Assembly (NCBI GenBank): GCA_013433145.1
Contig: CM024172.1
Span: forward strand, 11,370,053-11,434,052
Source: Ascaris suum
Lineage: Eukaryota; Nematoda; Chromadorea; Rhabditida; Ascarididae
Direction of reading: 5' to 3'
DNA: 64,000 nucleotides
The position numbers and the translations under genes are program-made. Every line of letters starts with the position of its first letter. Position 1 is the stretch's first letter. Below are positions 1-12,500 of the stretch, in pieces. The notes beneath the pieces were generated by a model. That model searched no databases. It was not told the DNA's origin and saw only the letters and a list, made by a program, of their open reading frames with translations.

Positions 1-1950
1 AAGTGCCGGCTAAATAAATGCATAAAAATAAACGTACAACCCTAATGTTGTTCTAATATATGCTCTCAAAAACGGCCTAGGAAAAGCTGGTAAAAGGTGT
101 GATAAGGTTAACAAGGCGAACAATCATACGCGCTATTGGCCAAAAAAAAAAAATTCACACAAATTGCATTACTGCTGTATCGCTCACGTGTATTTGCATA
201 TTTGCGCCTGATCGTCGATAGAGGCAAATTTCAAATGGCCAAACAAACAACGAAATTTCGTCGATATAATCCTTGTCGGTCACTTTCAGTAGTGTGCTGC
301 CTACAACACACTGTTTTAGAGCGCTGGGCTTAAAAACATTTTAGAAGCGAATGCATTTCAACCGCACTCATTCATCTTTAAAGCGGTTGAGGCAAAAAAA
401 AATGTGCCAGCCATGCCTAGTGCGACAACTGCTTAGTTTGTATATTTGTTCGCATCATGCTAGCCGGGTCATCACGACTACACAAAACTAATGCCGTACT
501 TCTTTTCAAACCGCCCGGTCAATTGTATAATTTAGCGGCTAAAAAATGCTCCCAATCATCCTCTCAATCGCCCAGTTTTATAGCATAAACGTGCATTAAA
601 GCTATAATGTTACTAAACGATAATAACCTCATATTAAAAAAAAAAAAATCACGAGTCATAATAAAACTGGAGACTATAACGCGCCTATTTTGAGCAATTT
701 TTTTTTACTCGAAACGTGTGAAAAAAAATCATCACATTTTGTGTTATAAATTTATTATGAGATATCACTCATATTAATAAAATATATTTAATTATTGAAA
801 TAATAAAAAAAATATCCACAAAACCGATTTAAAAAAAAAAATCCATAAATTTGAAGTATTTAACAAACAGATAGACGCATAAACGTTTTAGCTACTATTG
901 ACTGTTCATATAAATATAAATTCTATAGGAGAGCATTTATCTTTTTTTTTTTTAGAATAGAACATTGCATACAACAATGATGATACCATTAATTGTACCA
1001 TACTGAGTAAGTATTAAAATTTACCTGCAAAAATTAATATGCCGCAAAGGTATTGTGGTAAATAAAGAATGCAAACGTTAAGTGCCTAATATGAATGAGC
1101 TTCAATCATCATCATGTATAGATTAGTGAAAACCTCGATAAAACCGAACCGCCATCTTTAATCTAATCGAAATAAAAAGAACGTAGCAGGAGATTTAAAA
1201 ACACCGCAGCAGGTTTAATCTACCTCTAAATGGTAATGGTTTAAACCAAGCTTGAATTTAGAGCATAAATAATGTTCAAAATGCTGAACTTTTTGAAATC
1301 ACTCAACATATTGCTATTGCAATCACTTGGAAAGGAATATTTAGAGATGACTAATCAATGTGATGTTTTCATTAAAATCTCAGAAATCTCATATTGAGAA
1401 TTCTATTGAATCAATTATCTAAATAAAGAACAATAAAATTCTAGTAAAAAAATAAATGAATAAAATCAAAAGAATAGGAAATATACTTTAGAAGTTGAAG
1501 AATTTTTCAAATTTAACCACATTCAAACGATAACGCTAACAAATCGGCAACAACGCTGAAATGATGACTAGAGAAAAATTGAACCACAGCGGAGTTGATA
1601 ACAGAAAATTTGGGGACTCTAGGAGCAACTTATGGCTCCATTGTGCACGCTCGCATACACCACACAAACACAACGGGCAACACGCATCATTTTCGCTATA
1701 GCATTTAATCTTCGAGTGGTCGCGTCGGCGTGCGTCGTCTGTCAGGCGCACACAGCTTGCAATACGTTTGAGTGCGCTGCATCTACGCAATTTGCTCAAG
1801 TGCGCAGTTGCCCTCTATAGAACACTACGTCGTTGGCAATTGGCCAGTTTCGACAAGCTCACATTTCTGCATTTTTAAATGAGTGGCCTGTGAGCGGTCG
1901 GTCAGTGAAGTAGTCGATGCGTGCGCATGACGATGTGCTTAGAGAATGAT

Positions 1951-1979
1951 AGTGGCGCTTTAGATTGAAATGCGCCACT
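1951..1979. repeat. Perfect 8-bp stem-loop
   Basis: AGTGGCGC at 1951-1958 is exactly complementary to GCGCCACT at 1972-1979 across a 13-nt AT-rich loop. It sits at the edge of a less AT-rich patch. The stem and loop do not match the histone 3' stem-loop. Function unknown. Confidence 0.6.
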
Positions 1980-2184
1980 GTGTATGCAAGTTTTGCACAC
2001 ATACACACACGCACACACATGTACATATACGTGGTTAAAGCTTAGAATAAAGTAATTCTTGGTATGGCTGAGACTTATATTCTAGGCATATGAAAACAAT
2101 GACAATAGAACGTGGTTTGAACCCTAGATACTTCATTTCCCGGACAGGTGTTTTATCTTTCAGCCATTTCGATGGTTTCACTCC

Positions 2185-2270
2185 GCATTATTCGTTGCTC
2201 AGTTCCATTAGTTCCAAGCTGCACATAGTGCAGCAGCAAAAGGTTACAGGTTCGGATCCCGTCTGCAGAC
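2185..2270 (+). pseudogene. tRNA-like relic (pseudo-tRNA or SINE head)
   Basis: A perfect 5-bp anticodon-type stem (GCTGC 2218-2222, GCAGC 2230-2234) encloses a 7-nt loop. A T-arm-like segment follows, with the B-box-like GGTTCGGATCC at 2249-2259 and one mismatch in the 5-bp T stem (2246-2250 with 2258-2262). A D-arm-like GCTCAGTT lies at 2197-2204. Against a working gene: the loop lacks U33, the apparent anticodon is ATA, the spacer before the T arm is 11 nt, and I see no pairing acceptor stem. It is best read as a decayed tRNA or a tRNA-derived SINE fragment. Confidence 0.45.
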
Positions 2271-2554
2271 GACAAATCCATTCCCCATCGGACAACTGCT
2301 ATTACGTGGTTATATACTGTGCACGTACGCTGCGGGGTCAAGATAATAACAAATTTGCATACGCAAATTTTAAACTATGACATGCCATGGAAAAAATCAA
2401 AGTATGCTGCAGTAAGGTTAGCAGTACATAAGTTTTTTTGCAACTCGATTCACATGAAACAATTTGATCGCCCACGCCTAGAAATAGGTGCCGTGGAGTG
2501 TGAATGAAAGTATTTCATCCGGAGAGCATTTTATAAGTTCTTTAAAGATAATGC

Positions 2555-2586
2555 GGTTAAAGGTTAAAGGTTGGAGGTTAAAGGTC
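2555..2586 (+). repeat. Short GGTTAAA-type tandem repeat
   Basis: Four imperfect head-to-tail copies of a GGTTAAA/GGTTGGA unit. It is not the nematode telomere repeat (TTAGGC). Confidence 0.7.
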
Positions 2587-4741
2587 ATGCAACATAATCA
2601 TCTTGAATAGTTTCATGTGGTTAAAGGATTCATAGATATCAAGCTGGATGCACTTTCTGAGCGAATCCCATCAAGAATGGGATGTATGCATCTTTAGAAG
2701 AAAATAATATAAACCTTCGGTAAAGTCGTTGATTTCTTTCAATTCCTCATTGTCTGCTTATGAAAATATATTGCTCTAGAATTTTATTAGTACCTGAAAC
2801 ATATATTCCTATTTACTTATAGGATGAAAAATTTTGATAACCATACTATTGCTGATCTCAATTATTGATTGATCGGAACCATCGATCATATTTTCACTAA
2901 TATATACACTCTATGCAGTTTTTGTTTGTATAATTTGAATAAAGTACAATTTATTGATTGATTGCTAAACACATCTGCTGCATCAAAATTTAAGGGGAAA
3001 TAAGAATTAAATAAAGAAAATTAATTTCTGTGATAATTCCATACAAATTTCAATATTTCTCTTATTTATTATGAACTGTTGATTGTGATGGTTATACGCA
3101 TTCATTACTCAAATTTGCCCGCGCTCTTCGACGCTTCGAGTAAGCGAAAAAGAATTGCATTTTGCGCATAGCTCACAAGATATTCAAAACGATTATCGGA
3201 GCGATGGGCAGCAAAAAAAAACGGGAAGACGGAGGAACAAATGCTGTAAACAATAAGTGGGATATAATAGGAAAATAGGAGGGGGTGGGGGGAGATAAGA
3301 GGATCTATGGGGAGCGGAAGGGGAAATCGAAGGGAAAGTGTGGGTAAACTTTTTGCCTTTTTTTTTATTCCTTTTAAGATTAACTCGAATGCTTTTCTGT
3401 TGAAGTACGCAATACAATACGCTATCACCAGCGATATATAACGATGTGATTGAAAATAATGTATATTTCTTCGATGCAGTTTCCTTATCGAACAAAGATT
3501 GTGGAATTTTTCGACTATAGATTCGTTTCGAGATTTTATCTCATCATTTACAGCATAAAATCGCCTTACTGATTTTATGATTAATGGAATTCGAGATTGC
3601 AACCTATCCTTTGAGTTCGATTATTCCAAATCGAATTTCATATGTTTAACACCTTCGGCTTATAAATTTAAAATACAGGTGAGATACAAGTGTATATGTA
3701 CGCTCAAAGATGATATCAACGCAATACGCTGCTCATACATAAGAATAATTTTATGTGGTGATTTTTTTTTCAGCGTTATTACTTTTAAGTGTAAAAATTT
3801 GCATAAACTGACCAACGCTAGAGAAAAATGATTTTTTTTTTGCCATGCGTTTATATAACTGCTTCATTCCGATGGAAAATTTATTGTTTGGTGACGTAAT
3901 GCGGTCAGTTTTTGAGTATTTGCAGAGCCGGTTAGCGTAACTGGTCCAAATGTAAAAAGCATGCATTGTGCTAGATCGGCTGGCGCACTTTCATATCAAG
4001 AGGGGAGCGGATATTCGACAAATAAGAGATTATTCCGATTCTCGTCACCATATCTCGTTCTCATCAATTTCCATCGCTTAGCTCATATTATGCACAATTA
4101 GCCGACTATCAATTCCTTAGGGCATAAAGATAACATAAATATATCAAAATAAATATTGCCATAGTGAAATATTAGCACATAAGAATTCTGAATAGCACAT
4201 AAGAATAATTGTTGAGGAGAAAACTTTCTTTTTTTTTCTGATATATTGCAAGAATTTTTCAGAATATGAGAAGCGAATGAAAAGAATAAATTTATTTATT
4301 ATATGAATCGAAATCAAATATTGAAATTTGCATATTGTATAAAACATATCTATCTTGCATAGAATATAATATTATCACAATATATTGTTATTAGAAATGA
4401 AAGCAAATCATTTCGCATTGTTGATTGATGTGAATGTCAATTGTTGCATTGTTGCAACACTTTAAAGAAAAAAAATCTTTTTTTTTTTTTGAAAGTTAAG
4501 CTGCGATATAGTCGGTCGAATCGTATAGTGAATGTATGAGTGAGAAGATAACTGAAATTTTTTTTAAAGCTTATTACTAATTTCTGATTTCGAGGATATC
4601 ACACTTCAATGATGTTGGCGCGTTATCAATTTATTCTCATATGCTAGACATGCAGAACTCAATTATTCTGCAAAAATGAAAGCCGTTGAAGTCCATAATT
4701 CTGAAAAATTTCATCTCTTCGAATGCAAACGATTTTCTACG

Positions 4742-4764
4742 AAAAAAAAAAAGTTTTTTTTTTT
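4742..4764. repeat. Mirror A-run/T-run palindrome
   Basis: Eleven A, one G, eleven T: an almost perfect self-complementary sequence. Similar structures occur at 4468-4490, 5809-5826 (A9T9), 8786-8805, 11980-11999 (A9T11) and 25228-25245 (A9T9). They would form short hairpins or behave as rigid A-tract DNA. Confidence 0.8.
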
Positions 4765-5984
4765 CTAAAGTTATGAGAAATTTCCACCAAAATAAATCTA
4801 TTCAAGCATTTCATTATTAAGAAACATAATATACGATGCAAATAATAAAGAATATATGAAAAGCGCAATGTACATATAACACAGAAAAAAAAAACGAAAG
4901 CATTAAAAAAAAATGCAAGCATATCATATTCACAAATATGAACAATAATAATAGAAGATTTTTACGAGTGAGATATTTGCGAAAGATAAATAACTATGAA
5001 AATCGAAATGAAGAAATATGCAACGATTTTCTTTTTTAGCGTCTCAAATTGAACTCCGGCGGAGGAAAAATTATGCTAGGATTGAATTTTTATGAATATT
5101 GAAAGATTAGATCTAATTCAGCGTTTCATTTTCTCGAAAGCTTAAAGTGTTTATCTCTTATTTCTTCGTTATATGATATGTTTGTCATTTGCATTTTTGA
5201 TGACTTCAAATGATTTATCGCATTTTTGATGTGAAATTATCGAATTTAAATATCTTTACTCGAATTCAATACTAAAAGAATAAATAATACGAAATATCAT
5301 TTGTTGATGTTTATTATTGAATTTATTCTTATACATTGAACAATTCGAAATTCTTTAAGAAAATTCTCATTGAAATTTTCTTCTTTTTTTTTTTTTCAAG
5401 CCTTATTTCTTCATTTTATTAACATATCGTTCTCTTCACTAAATGATTATCAAATTCTATATATGCGTCTACGCTAATGAATCATTTACTCATTAACAAA
5501 TGATATAGTAAACTTTTACTTAAATTTAATGGATTAAATTTTCTATTGTTGTTTTTTTCTTTTTGTCGATTACTTATCTAACTCAACTTTCATAAGTAAT
5601 AATTTCTTGTGGAATTTTTTTTTCCCATTTATCTATACCCTAACCAAAAATTAATTGATTTCAACAGTACTTTCTCGAAATTATAAGAGTAATAAATTCT
5701 ATCTTTTTTTTTCTAATTGATTAACTTGAAATTAATGCTCAAATTCTTTATATTAATGTAGAAATCATCGGAATTTAGTGTGGAAATTTTCGCATTTTTA
5801 GGAAATAGAAAAAAAAATTTTTTTTTGAGACAAGAAATTCAAAGGTTTTTCACATCATTATATCGAAGATATTTTTCACACGTTGCAAAAATTAATTCAC
5901 AACAACAACAACAACAATAAAAAAAGAAATTCATTCAAAAAAAAAAACATAACCGAAAGAATGAATTACCCAATCATCATATTT

Positions 5985-6501
5985 TCAATACATTTTTTTA
6001 ATGAAAAGCATAATTAAAAAAGGAAATACAAAAATTCGAATCTTTGCAACGTTACTCTTTGAAGCTGTATTTAGTGTATCGTTAAGTGGGGATATTTGTG
6101 ATTCACCGGTTTGTTCACGAGAATGTTTTGTTGGTCTTAGACTTTTTCTTATATTTTCCTCATCTTTTTCAATATGTTGTGGAAGTTGATAGACATTCTC
6201 CTCATCTTTTTCTTTTCCATTTTCTTCTTTTTCTTCGTCTTCTTTATCTTCTTCATTCCATCTTTTTGCCGAGTCGCTTTCCTCTCGTTCAAATTCGTCT
6301 ATCAATCGTCGATCTTCTATCGATGGAGATTTACTATCGTCTTCTTGTTCGAGAGATAATTGACGATGATCATCGAAAGAATTCCTTCTCAAGTGGTCAT
6401 CAGTGCTTGAAATTGCGTCCCTTTCTCGACCTGCCAAGTTTCTAATTACTGCGCCTTCCACTTCTGGTGGCAATCCTTCAGTCTTCTCGGAGTGATTGAA
6501 C
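5985..6501 (-). CDS. Gene model exon 9 (terminal): acidic region, hydrophobic tail, KKMY end
   Basis: The acceptor AATTTAG enters at phase 2, matching exon 8; stop TGA at 5985-5987. It encodes FNHSEKTEGLPPEVEGAV, then Ser/Asp/Arg-rich sequence with RRLIDEFEREESD. A strongly acidic stretch follows (EEDKEDEEKEENGKEKDEEN), then TGESQISPLNDTLN. It ends in a hydrophobic segment, IRIFVFPFLIMLFI, followed by KKMY. The last four residues fit the KKXX dilysine rule exactly. The hydrophobic tail could instead be intronic sequence read through, because it is AT-rich; the upstream 110 codons are convincing. Confidence 0.6.
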
Positions 6502-9500
6502 CTAAATTGAATACTTCAATATTTGCTGAAAAAAAGAAGTAAATCTAGGTTAAGCAAATTCTACGATTGAGTTATAGCAAATCCTAGAAGCTATTTTCAT
6601 CAATTCAGATATAAGTAATAATTCTAAAATAGATCAAATATAAGATGCTTATAATAATTGTTAAATTTCCCTATTTTTAAAATCCATTTGAGAGGCAAAA
6701 ATATTAAAAATTCAAAATTCGCTTTATTAGACAATTCTTCCTGAAATGTTTGTTGCGAAATTTGCATAAAAAAGATTCCAAAATATTCCATTTGAAATAA
6801 ATAGAACTGATCTATTGAATTCGTACGTATTGTCTATAAATACTCAAGTAGAAATTAATTAAATAATTTTTAAAAGAAAATTAAAAAAAGAATAATTAAC
6901 TAAAAAAAAAAGAAAATGATTTTTGCTGAGAGTTCAAAAAATAATTTGAAAAGCATTTCAAAAACAACCTTGCCATTGTGGATGTATTAATATTCATCGT
7001 TGATAAAAGTATCGTTTGGCGTGTCGTAGTTGGTGGCAAAGTGGAGGTTGTAGGTGTTCGTGTACTAGTTTGACGTCTATAATAGACATCCTCGTCAGTA
7101 TCTTGTGCCATTTGAGTGGTGTAAGACTTAGAAGTAGTTGTTGTGAGATGAGTTCGAGTTGTCGTGAAAGTTTGATGTGTTCTGCTTGATGTGTTGAATG
7201 CGATGTATCCACGAGTCGGCGCGAATTTCTGATAGTCCGTTCTTTCCTTGAACGGTTTATGTGTTTTCGTTCTGCTTATTACAGCATAAGGTCGTTTCGT
7301 TGATATAATTGTCGGCGCTGTTGTTGTTGTTGTTGTTGTTGTTGTCGTTGTCTGAGTGCTTGTCGTCATTGCTGTTTTCAACATTCTTTGTGCCAATGAT
7401 TTGTCTGAAAGTTTGTGTTAAAAGATGTAATTACGAGAACGGTGACTGAAATGTAATTTCAGCGAGAACATTATGTGCTTTTTCAATCTACGCGGCGGGG
7501 AAGGGGTAGATGGTAAGAGGAAGGACGCATATTCGGAAAGTCTTAGTAACGAGCATGCACTGCTCACCACTGTTGACGTATTTCTGCGTCTCAAAATTTC
7601 TGGCAATTTCCTGCAAGCAATGTTTGAATATGTCAGGTATTGGGCTCCGTGTTTATCAATTTCAATCTAGGGCTAATATTCGAGAGCATTCAACATCGTT
7701 TAAAACCGTCCAAAGCAGACATACAATGAGAAAGGGAGTACCAGGTGAAAATAACCAGATGACTGGTGGCCAATCCTTTTTCCCGTCGACATTTGGCATC
7801 CAAACATTTAATCTCGGGCGTTTTTTCCGCAGTTTGAATGGGTGGAGCATTAGAGTTTGTCACATATGCGCGTTATGTCGAATAACTTGTGTTAAAGTGA
7901 TCACTTGCTCGAACTATAGACGTTTGCCTTTCGAAAAACAAACCACTTCGTTTAGTCTATATTTGAAAGGGAAACTCGTTCAAACTATTTCGCTCAATGA
8001 AGCGGGATGTGCACTATAATTGTTCATTTCATTAAAACTCCCGCACCTTGACAGCGATAAGCAGTATGAATTTTTGTGAATGAGATCAACTACCTCACAA
8101 ATACTGCGATCCTTAACGTTCTAGGCTAATCTTAATGGCACAGCTTACATAATTGTTACTTTATATTTGAATTTCTAGAAGGCATACTATAGTGGATATA
8201 GTCAAATATATTCTCAAAAATGAGGATATTGCATATTTCCGTCTAAATTAATGAGTTTTTATCGTTCAATAACTCCTGATTGTGATTCGGCGAGTTAAAT
8301 ATAAAATGCATTCCTTTCTTTGCATTAGTATAGCGATTGAATATGAGATGTACCACCTATGGCGGATGCCTATTAAAGAATAAGTTCTGGAAAAATTGAA
8401 ACTAGAACTGCTCGCATTTTTTTTTCATTTTCATAGGACTGACACAACTATTGAAATATGCCATCTTTTTTGATCGATATTCTGAAATGCAAGATCTTCT
8501 AGACCTCAAGAACGTCAAGAAACCATGAAACGACTCCTCAGTTTAATTGTTATGTCCAAAATTTCACTTCACTTCAAACTGCTGCTGCTATCTTCCTCTA
8601 AAGAGTTGACCTTTGTATTTATAACACATACTTTTGCTCCGACCGGAAGGGAAAAGCTGTTAAATTTTTTGGTCCAGCCTCTCTGTTTGCGTGAGTGAAC
8701 GAACCACCCAGGCTTTATTTCGAAATCTAGCTTAGCAGGTGAAAGCTCGCTGGATACGTCTTAAGCTGGGGATGTGCCAGCCTTGAAAAAAAAAAGATTT
8801 TTTTTAATAGAATCAAATTGGAACCCGCCGCTAGGACGATTTAAAACCTCTATCAGACATAAAAGTGAGAAATTTCATCGATGAAATTCTGCGATTATTC
8901 GTTTACGCGAAAAAAAAAAGTGCTGTAGCGATCAATCCATTGGAAAATACGGCTAAAGTGCATTTTCTACCGTTTCAATCCCTATAAATTTAATGAAATT
9001 TTTTTCTCTCTTTCATTTAAGCGGTGAATTTTGCGTTCGTATGCTATTTTTCTTGCTTCTTCCGCCTCTTCCTTCCGAACAAATAAAACTTCATATCTTC
9101 TAATCGTTAAAATAAGCATTTCATTTTTATTTATTCGTTTCTAAAATATGCATGTACCTCTAAGATTTTTTCTCCTCTACGATCGTCAAATAGTATCAAA
9201 GTTTATTTTTCACTGAATTAAAGCAACTCTGAAAAAGGACATTCCTTTCAGTGCTGCGCTCATTAATATCAAATGCTCATCCTATGCAATTGCGAACGAA
9301 AAACCGGAAATGCAAATGTCGCAGTAACCAAATTTCCGGCAATCAAATCTCGCACAATGAAAAGCGATAGCGCTTGAAAACGAAAGAAGATGATCCTATC
9401 GTTTCTTGTGCCACAACTTTTTGTTCATCGCTACCTGTATGTTAATGGCACCGTTCATATCAACGCAAATGTGAAACATAAATCTGCATATTATGCAACA

Positions 9501-12500
9501 TAATTTGCATTAATTTTTCCCTTTGCACGAACATGAATACATATATGCATATTAGCCTACGATAGAATTATGATTAAATCTATGGCAAAATAAAGTGTTT
9601 AATTCAAATTATAATAAAAATAAAAATTTCATCACAATTAATTATATCTATGCTAATAGACAAAAAAAGAAAAATCACATTCTTCTAATAAGTTTCTCAA
9701 AAATTTTTCATCGTTAGAAGAAGAAATATTAATCGCACAAAATGCTAACATACTAAGAGTGGAATATCTCTTTAGTGAAGGAAGTTGATTGACAATAAAC
9801 AACTCTTTCTATAGCAAAAAATTTTGAAATCATAAATAGGCTTTCATAGAAATTATAATGAGCACGGCAACAAACAATGATCCATTTGTAAGCAAAAAAA
9901 AAAAAAAAAAAACATTGCCGAAGAGAAAATCGAAACTGAAAAAAAAAACAACAAACACTTTTGAAAACTCTTTTATTTTGGCTAATATTTAAAAAAAAAA
10001 TGTACATACATAAGTGTTAGAGGAATATTTTTCATCCATTTTTTTTTCTAAGTAATTTCTCGATATTTCTTTTATAATTAATAATAAAAGAGAGCAGCTT
10101 ATTCCATTTATAAGATATTCATATAAATATTTGTCTATAAATTATTAAATATTCATCAATTAAACAAATATATATACATAAATAAACAAACCAAATTTTG
10201 AAACATTCCTTGCGGTAAGATCAATTATCGTTCTTTTCTTAAGAACGATAAGATCGGCAGCAAAATTAACGATTAAAATATGTACTGTACTATTCGGTTG
10301 AAGTAGATTTGTCGCATAAATATTTGCCGTTATTCCACTCTCCTGAAATTTCGCTCCTCTTCGAAGATGAAACACTCATTTTTGCGGTAAATCTCAAAAG
10401 CCCGTTGAATTGCAAACGATCACATTCGTTATGGATGTTTAACAATGATTGCGCTCTATAATATTTTAGTTCGAATTAATAATTTACTCAAACTTTTTAA
10501 ATTTTTATTGACGTGCAAGTAAATCAGCATATATGAAGTTATTATTTGTAATTATTTAAATATTAACTGTACTATATTATACAAAAATAGATTTTAGTAT
10601 GCATAATATTTGCACCCTTCTATGCTTATATTTGTATGTTGAATTATTCACTTGCAGCCTAAATGTAGTTGTTAAATATTATCAATAAGAGTGTAAATTT
10701 CTTGGCTATTTTATCATTAATTGACCAATTACCAATTGTTTGGAAGTTTGTGGAAAATATTGTTCAATTGTTGCAATAAATCGAAAAACGAACAAAGTGA
10801 AAGAGAAAGATGCACGGGAAAGCATTAGCACAATAACGAGTATTTATTTGCGGTTATGTACCTCTCTTATTGATTCGGTGAAAAGCAATAAATCACCATC
10901 AACGGAAAACGAATCGAGCCATGTTTGCCGCCTTTGATCACGATCAAATGCAATCCATTTTGGTTGCACATATTCAGGCCTAAATGGTAATCTTTTCAGT
11001 TAAACTATATTGCTTGATTAAGAAATTATATTTGATCGGCTATGATGCGCATATAACACAAAGCACGAAATAAGTCATCATGCATTGAAGATGGCTCAAG
11101 GAAACCATAATAAAAAAATTCAACTGCTTTAGTTAACTTCTGAAGTAGCCCACAAATTACAAGACGGCGTTCTTTTCATTTTTTCTTTTCATAGCCCTAA
11201 TATTTTTTTCATAGTTAGGTCGTTAAAGTTACTGAGTCTAAATGCATTGGCTTATTCAAATATTTATGGGTACGGCTTTAATGCTGCTCATGAGGCCAAC
11301 ACGAATATATTCAATCTGTTGGCATGTAAGGAGTTCATGAGACCTTCCAAAGTAATTTCCATTGGTCGGGCTGTCAAACTTCCACTGCAACAAACATCCG
11401 CTGGGAAAATAAACTCTCCTGGCGCAGATTTTTTTTTTTTTTTTTTTGAAGCTTTCATCAAATCTCGCTTAATACCTAAGATTTTCAAAGCAATCAAATC
11501 GTTCGTGTATATCAATAAGTGGGAAATCTTTTCAAGAGAGGCTTATCATTACTCAATTAACTTCCTTATTGATCTCTAACGGAAAAAGGATTGCATCTAC
11601 TATGGAATATTTTGTGGAATTTACTCATTTTATGTTGAAGGAAATAAGTGATCTAATTTGCATATAAAATTGGAACAAATTCTAAAATATTCTTACCTGA
11701 ATAATAGATCAAAAGAGCATTCGGAGAGAAGATTCTTCAAGAAACGATTCATTGTATACAATAATGATCGTTTTAAATCAAGTTCAACAATAAATTGATT
11801 TGCCATATCATAACCAATTCCATCATCTTAATTACAGATTATTATTATGGCAACGTTACATACAATTAGATTGCACTATTCATTAAGTTTAATTACTCGT
11901 TCGTTAAGTTTAATTAGTATTTAATCAGTGATATATGCTAAGCAATACGTGTTTTAAAGAAGATATACCCGATATGGGCAAAAAAAAATTTTTTTTTTTG
12001 GAATAATCATAAAGAAACTTTTTGAAATATTTCCCTTCTTATCTCAATTCAACAAAATGTGAAAAGAATCATTAAATTCTTATGCAAATATTTCCCATTA
12101 AACATTATCATATTCACGTGGGAAAAAAAAACAACCGCTTAATTTTTCGAGCATAAATGAATATTGTATTTAATCTTATTGATTAATTAAACAAATATGC
12201 AAATGCTTTTCTTGCAAATTTCTACGCTTAAAATATCGTTTAATCATTTGAAAATTTTCACCGATTTCTCTTATAATGGAATCAAATCCTCAATAATTCA
12301 ATATTTTATGAACGAAATAATAGCAAAACGAAGCAACGATATTTGACTATTATAAAATAATATTCTTAATTTCTTTGCACGGAGATTCACCTTTCTCTCT
12401 CTTTTTTTCCGCTCTATGATTTTATTATTTCTATATCAGATACATTTACTTATTTCGAGTAATATTTGCTATAAATTCTATGAAAAAATCACAATAAAGA

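Larger units (their letters stand above)
1..5984. other. AT-rich gene-poor flank
   Basis: I find no supported coding exon here. The open frames present (for example 136-333 plus, 1536-1799 minus, 2090-2380 plus, 3105-3602 minus) lack recognisable motifs or convincing splice context. The 3105-3602 minus frame is largely a translation of a G-rich, low-complexity tract at about 3270-3345. The segment 1630-1980 is less AT-rich than its surroundings and open on both strands. If the gene ending at 5985 is real, the nearest minus-strand AATAAA I noticed is at 5415-5420, which is rather far from the stop. Confidence 0.55.

Noticed and set aside
3105..3602. 165-codon minus-strand open frame
   Set aside because: The middle is a translation of a G-rich low-complexity tract (Pro/Leu/Ser runs), and the rest has no motif or splice support.
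7662..7850. Minus frame LNVWMPNVDGKKDWPPVIWLF resembling a carboxylesterase/neuroligin block
   Set aside because: No acceptor in frame before it (stop immediately upstream), no following esterase motifs, and the nine-exon model is in phase without it.
8738..8780. Perfect A-box TAGCTTAGCAGG suggesting a tRNA
   Set aside because: No B box or cloverleaf follows.
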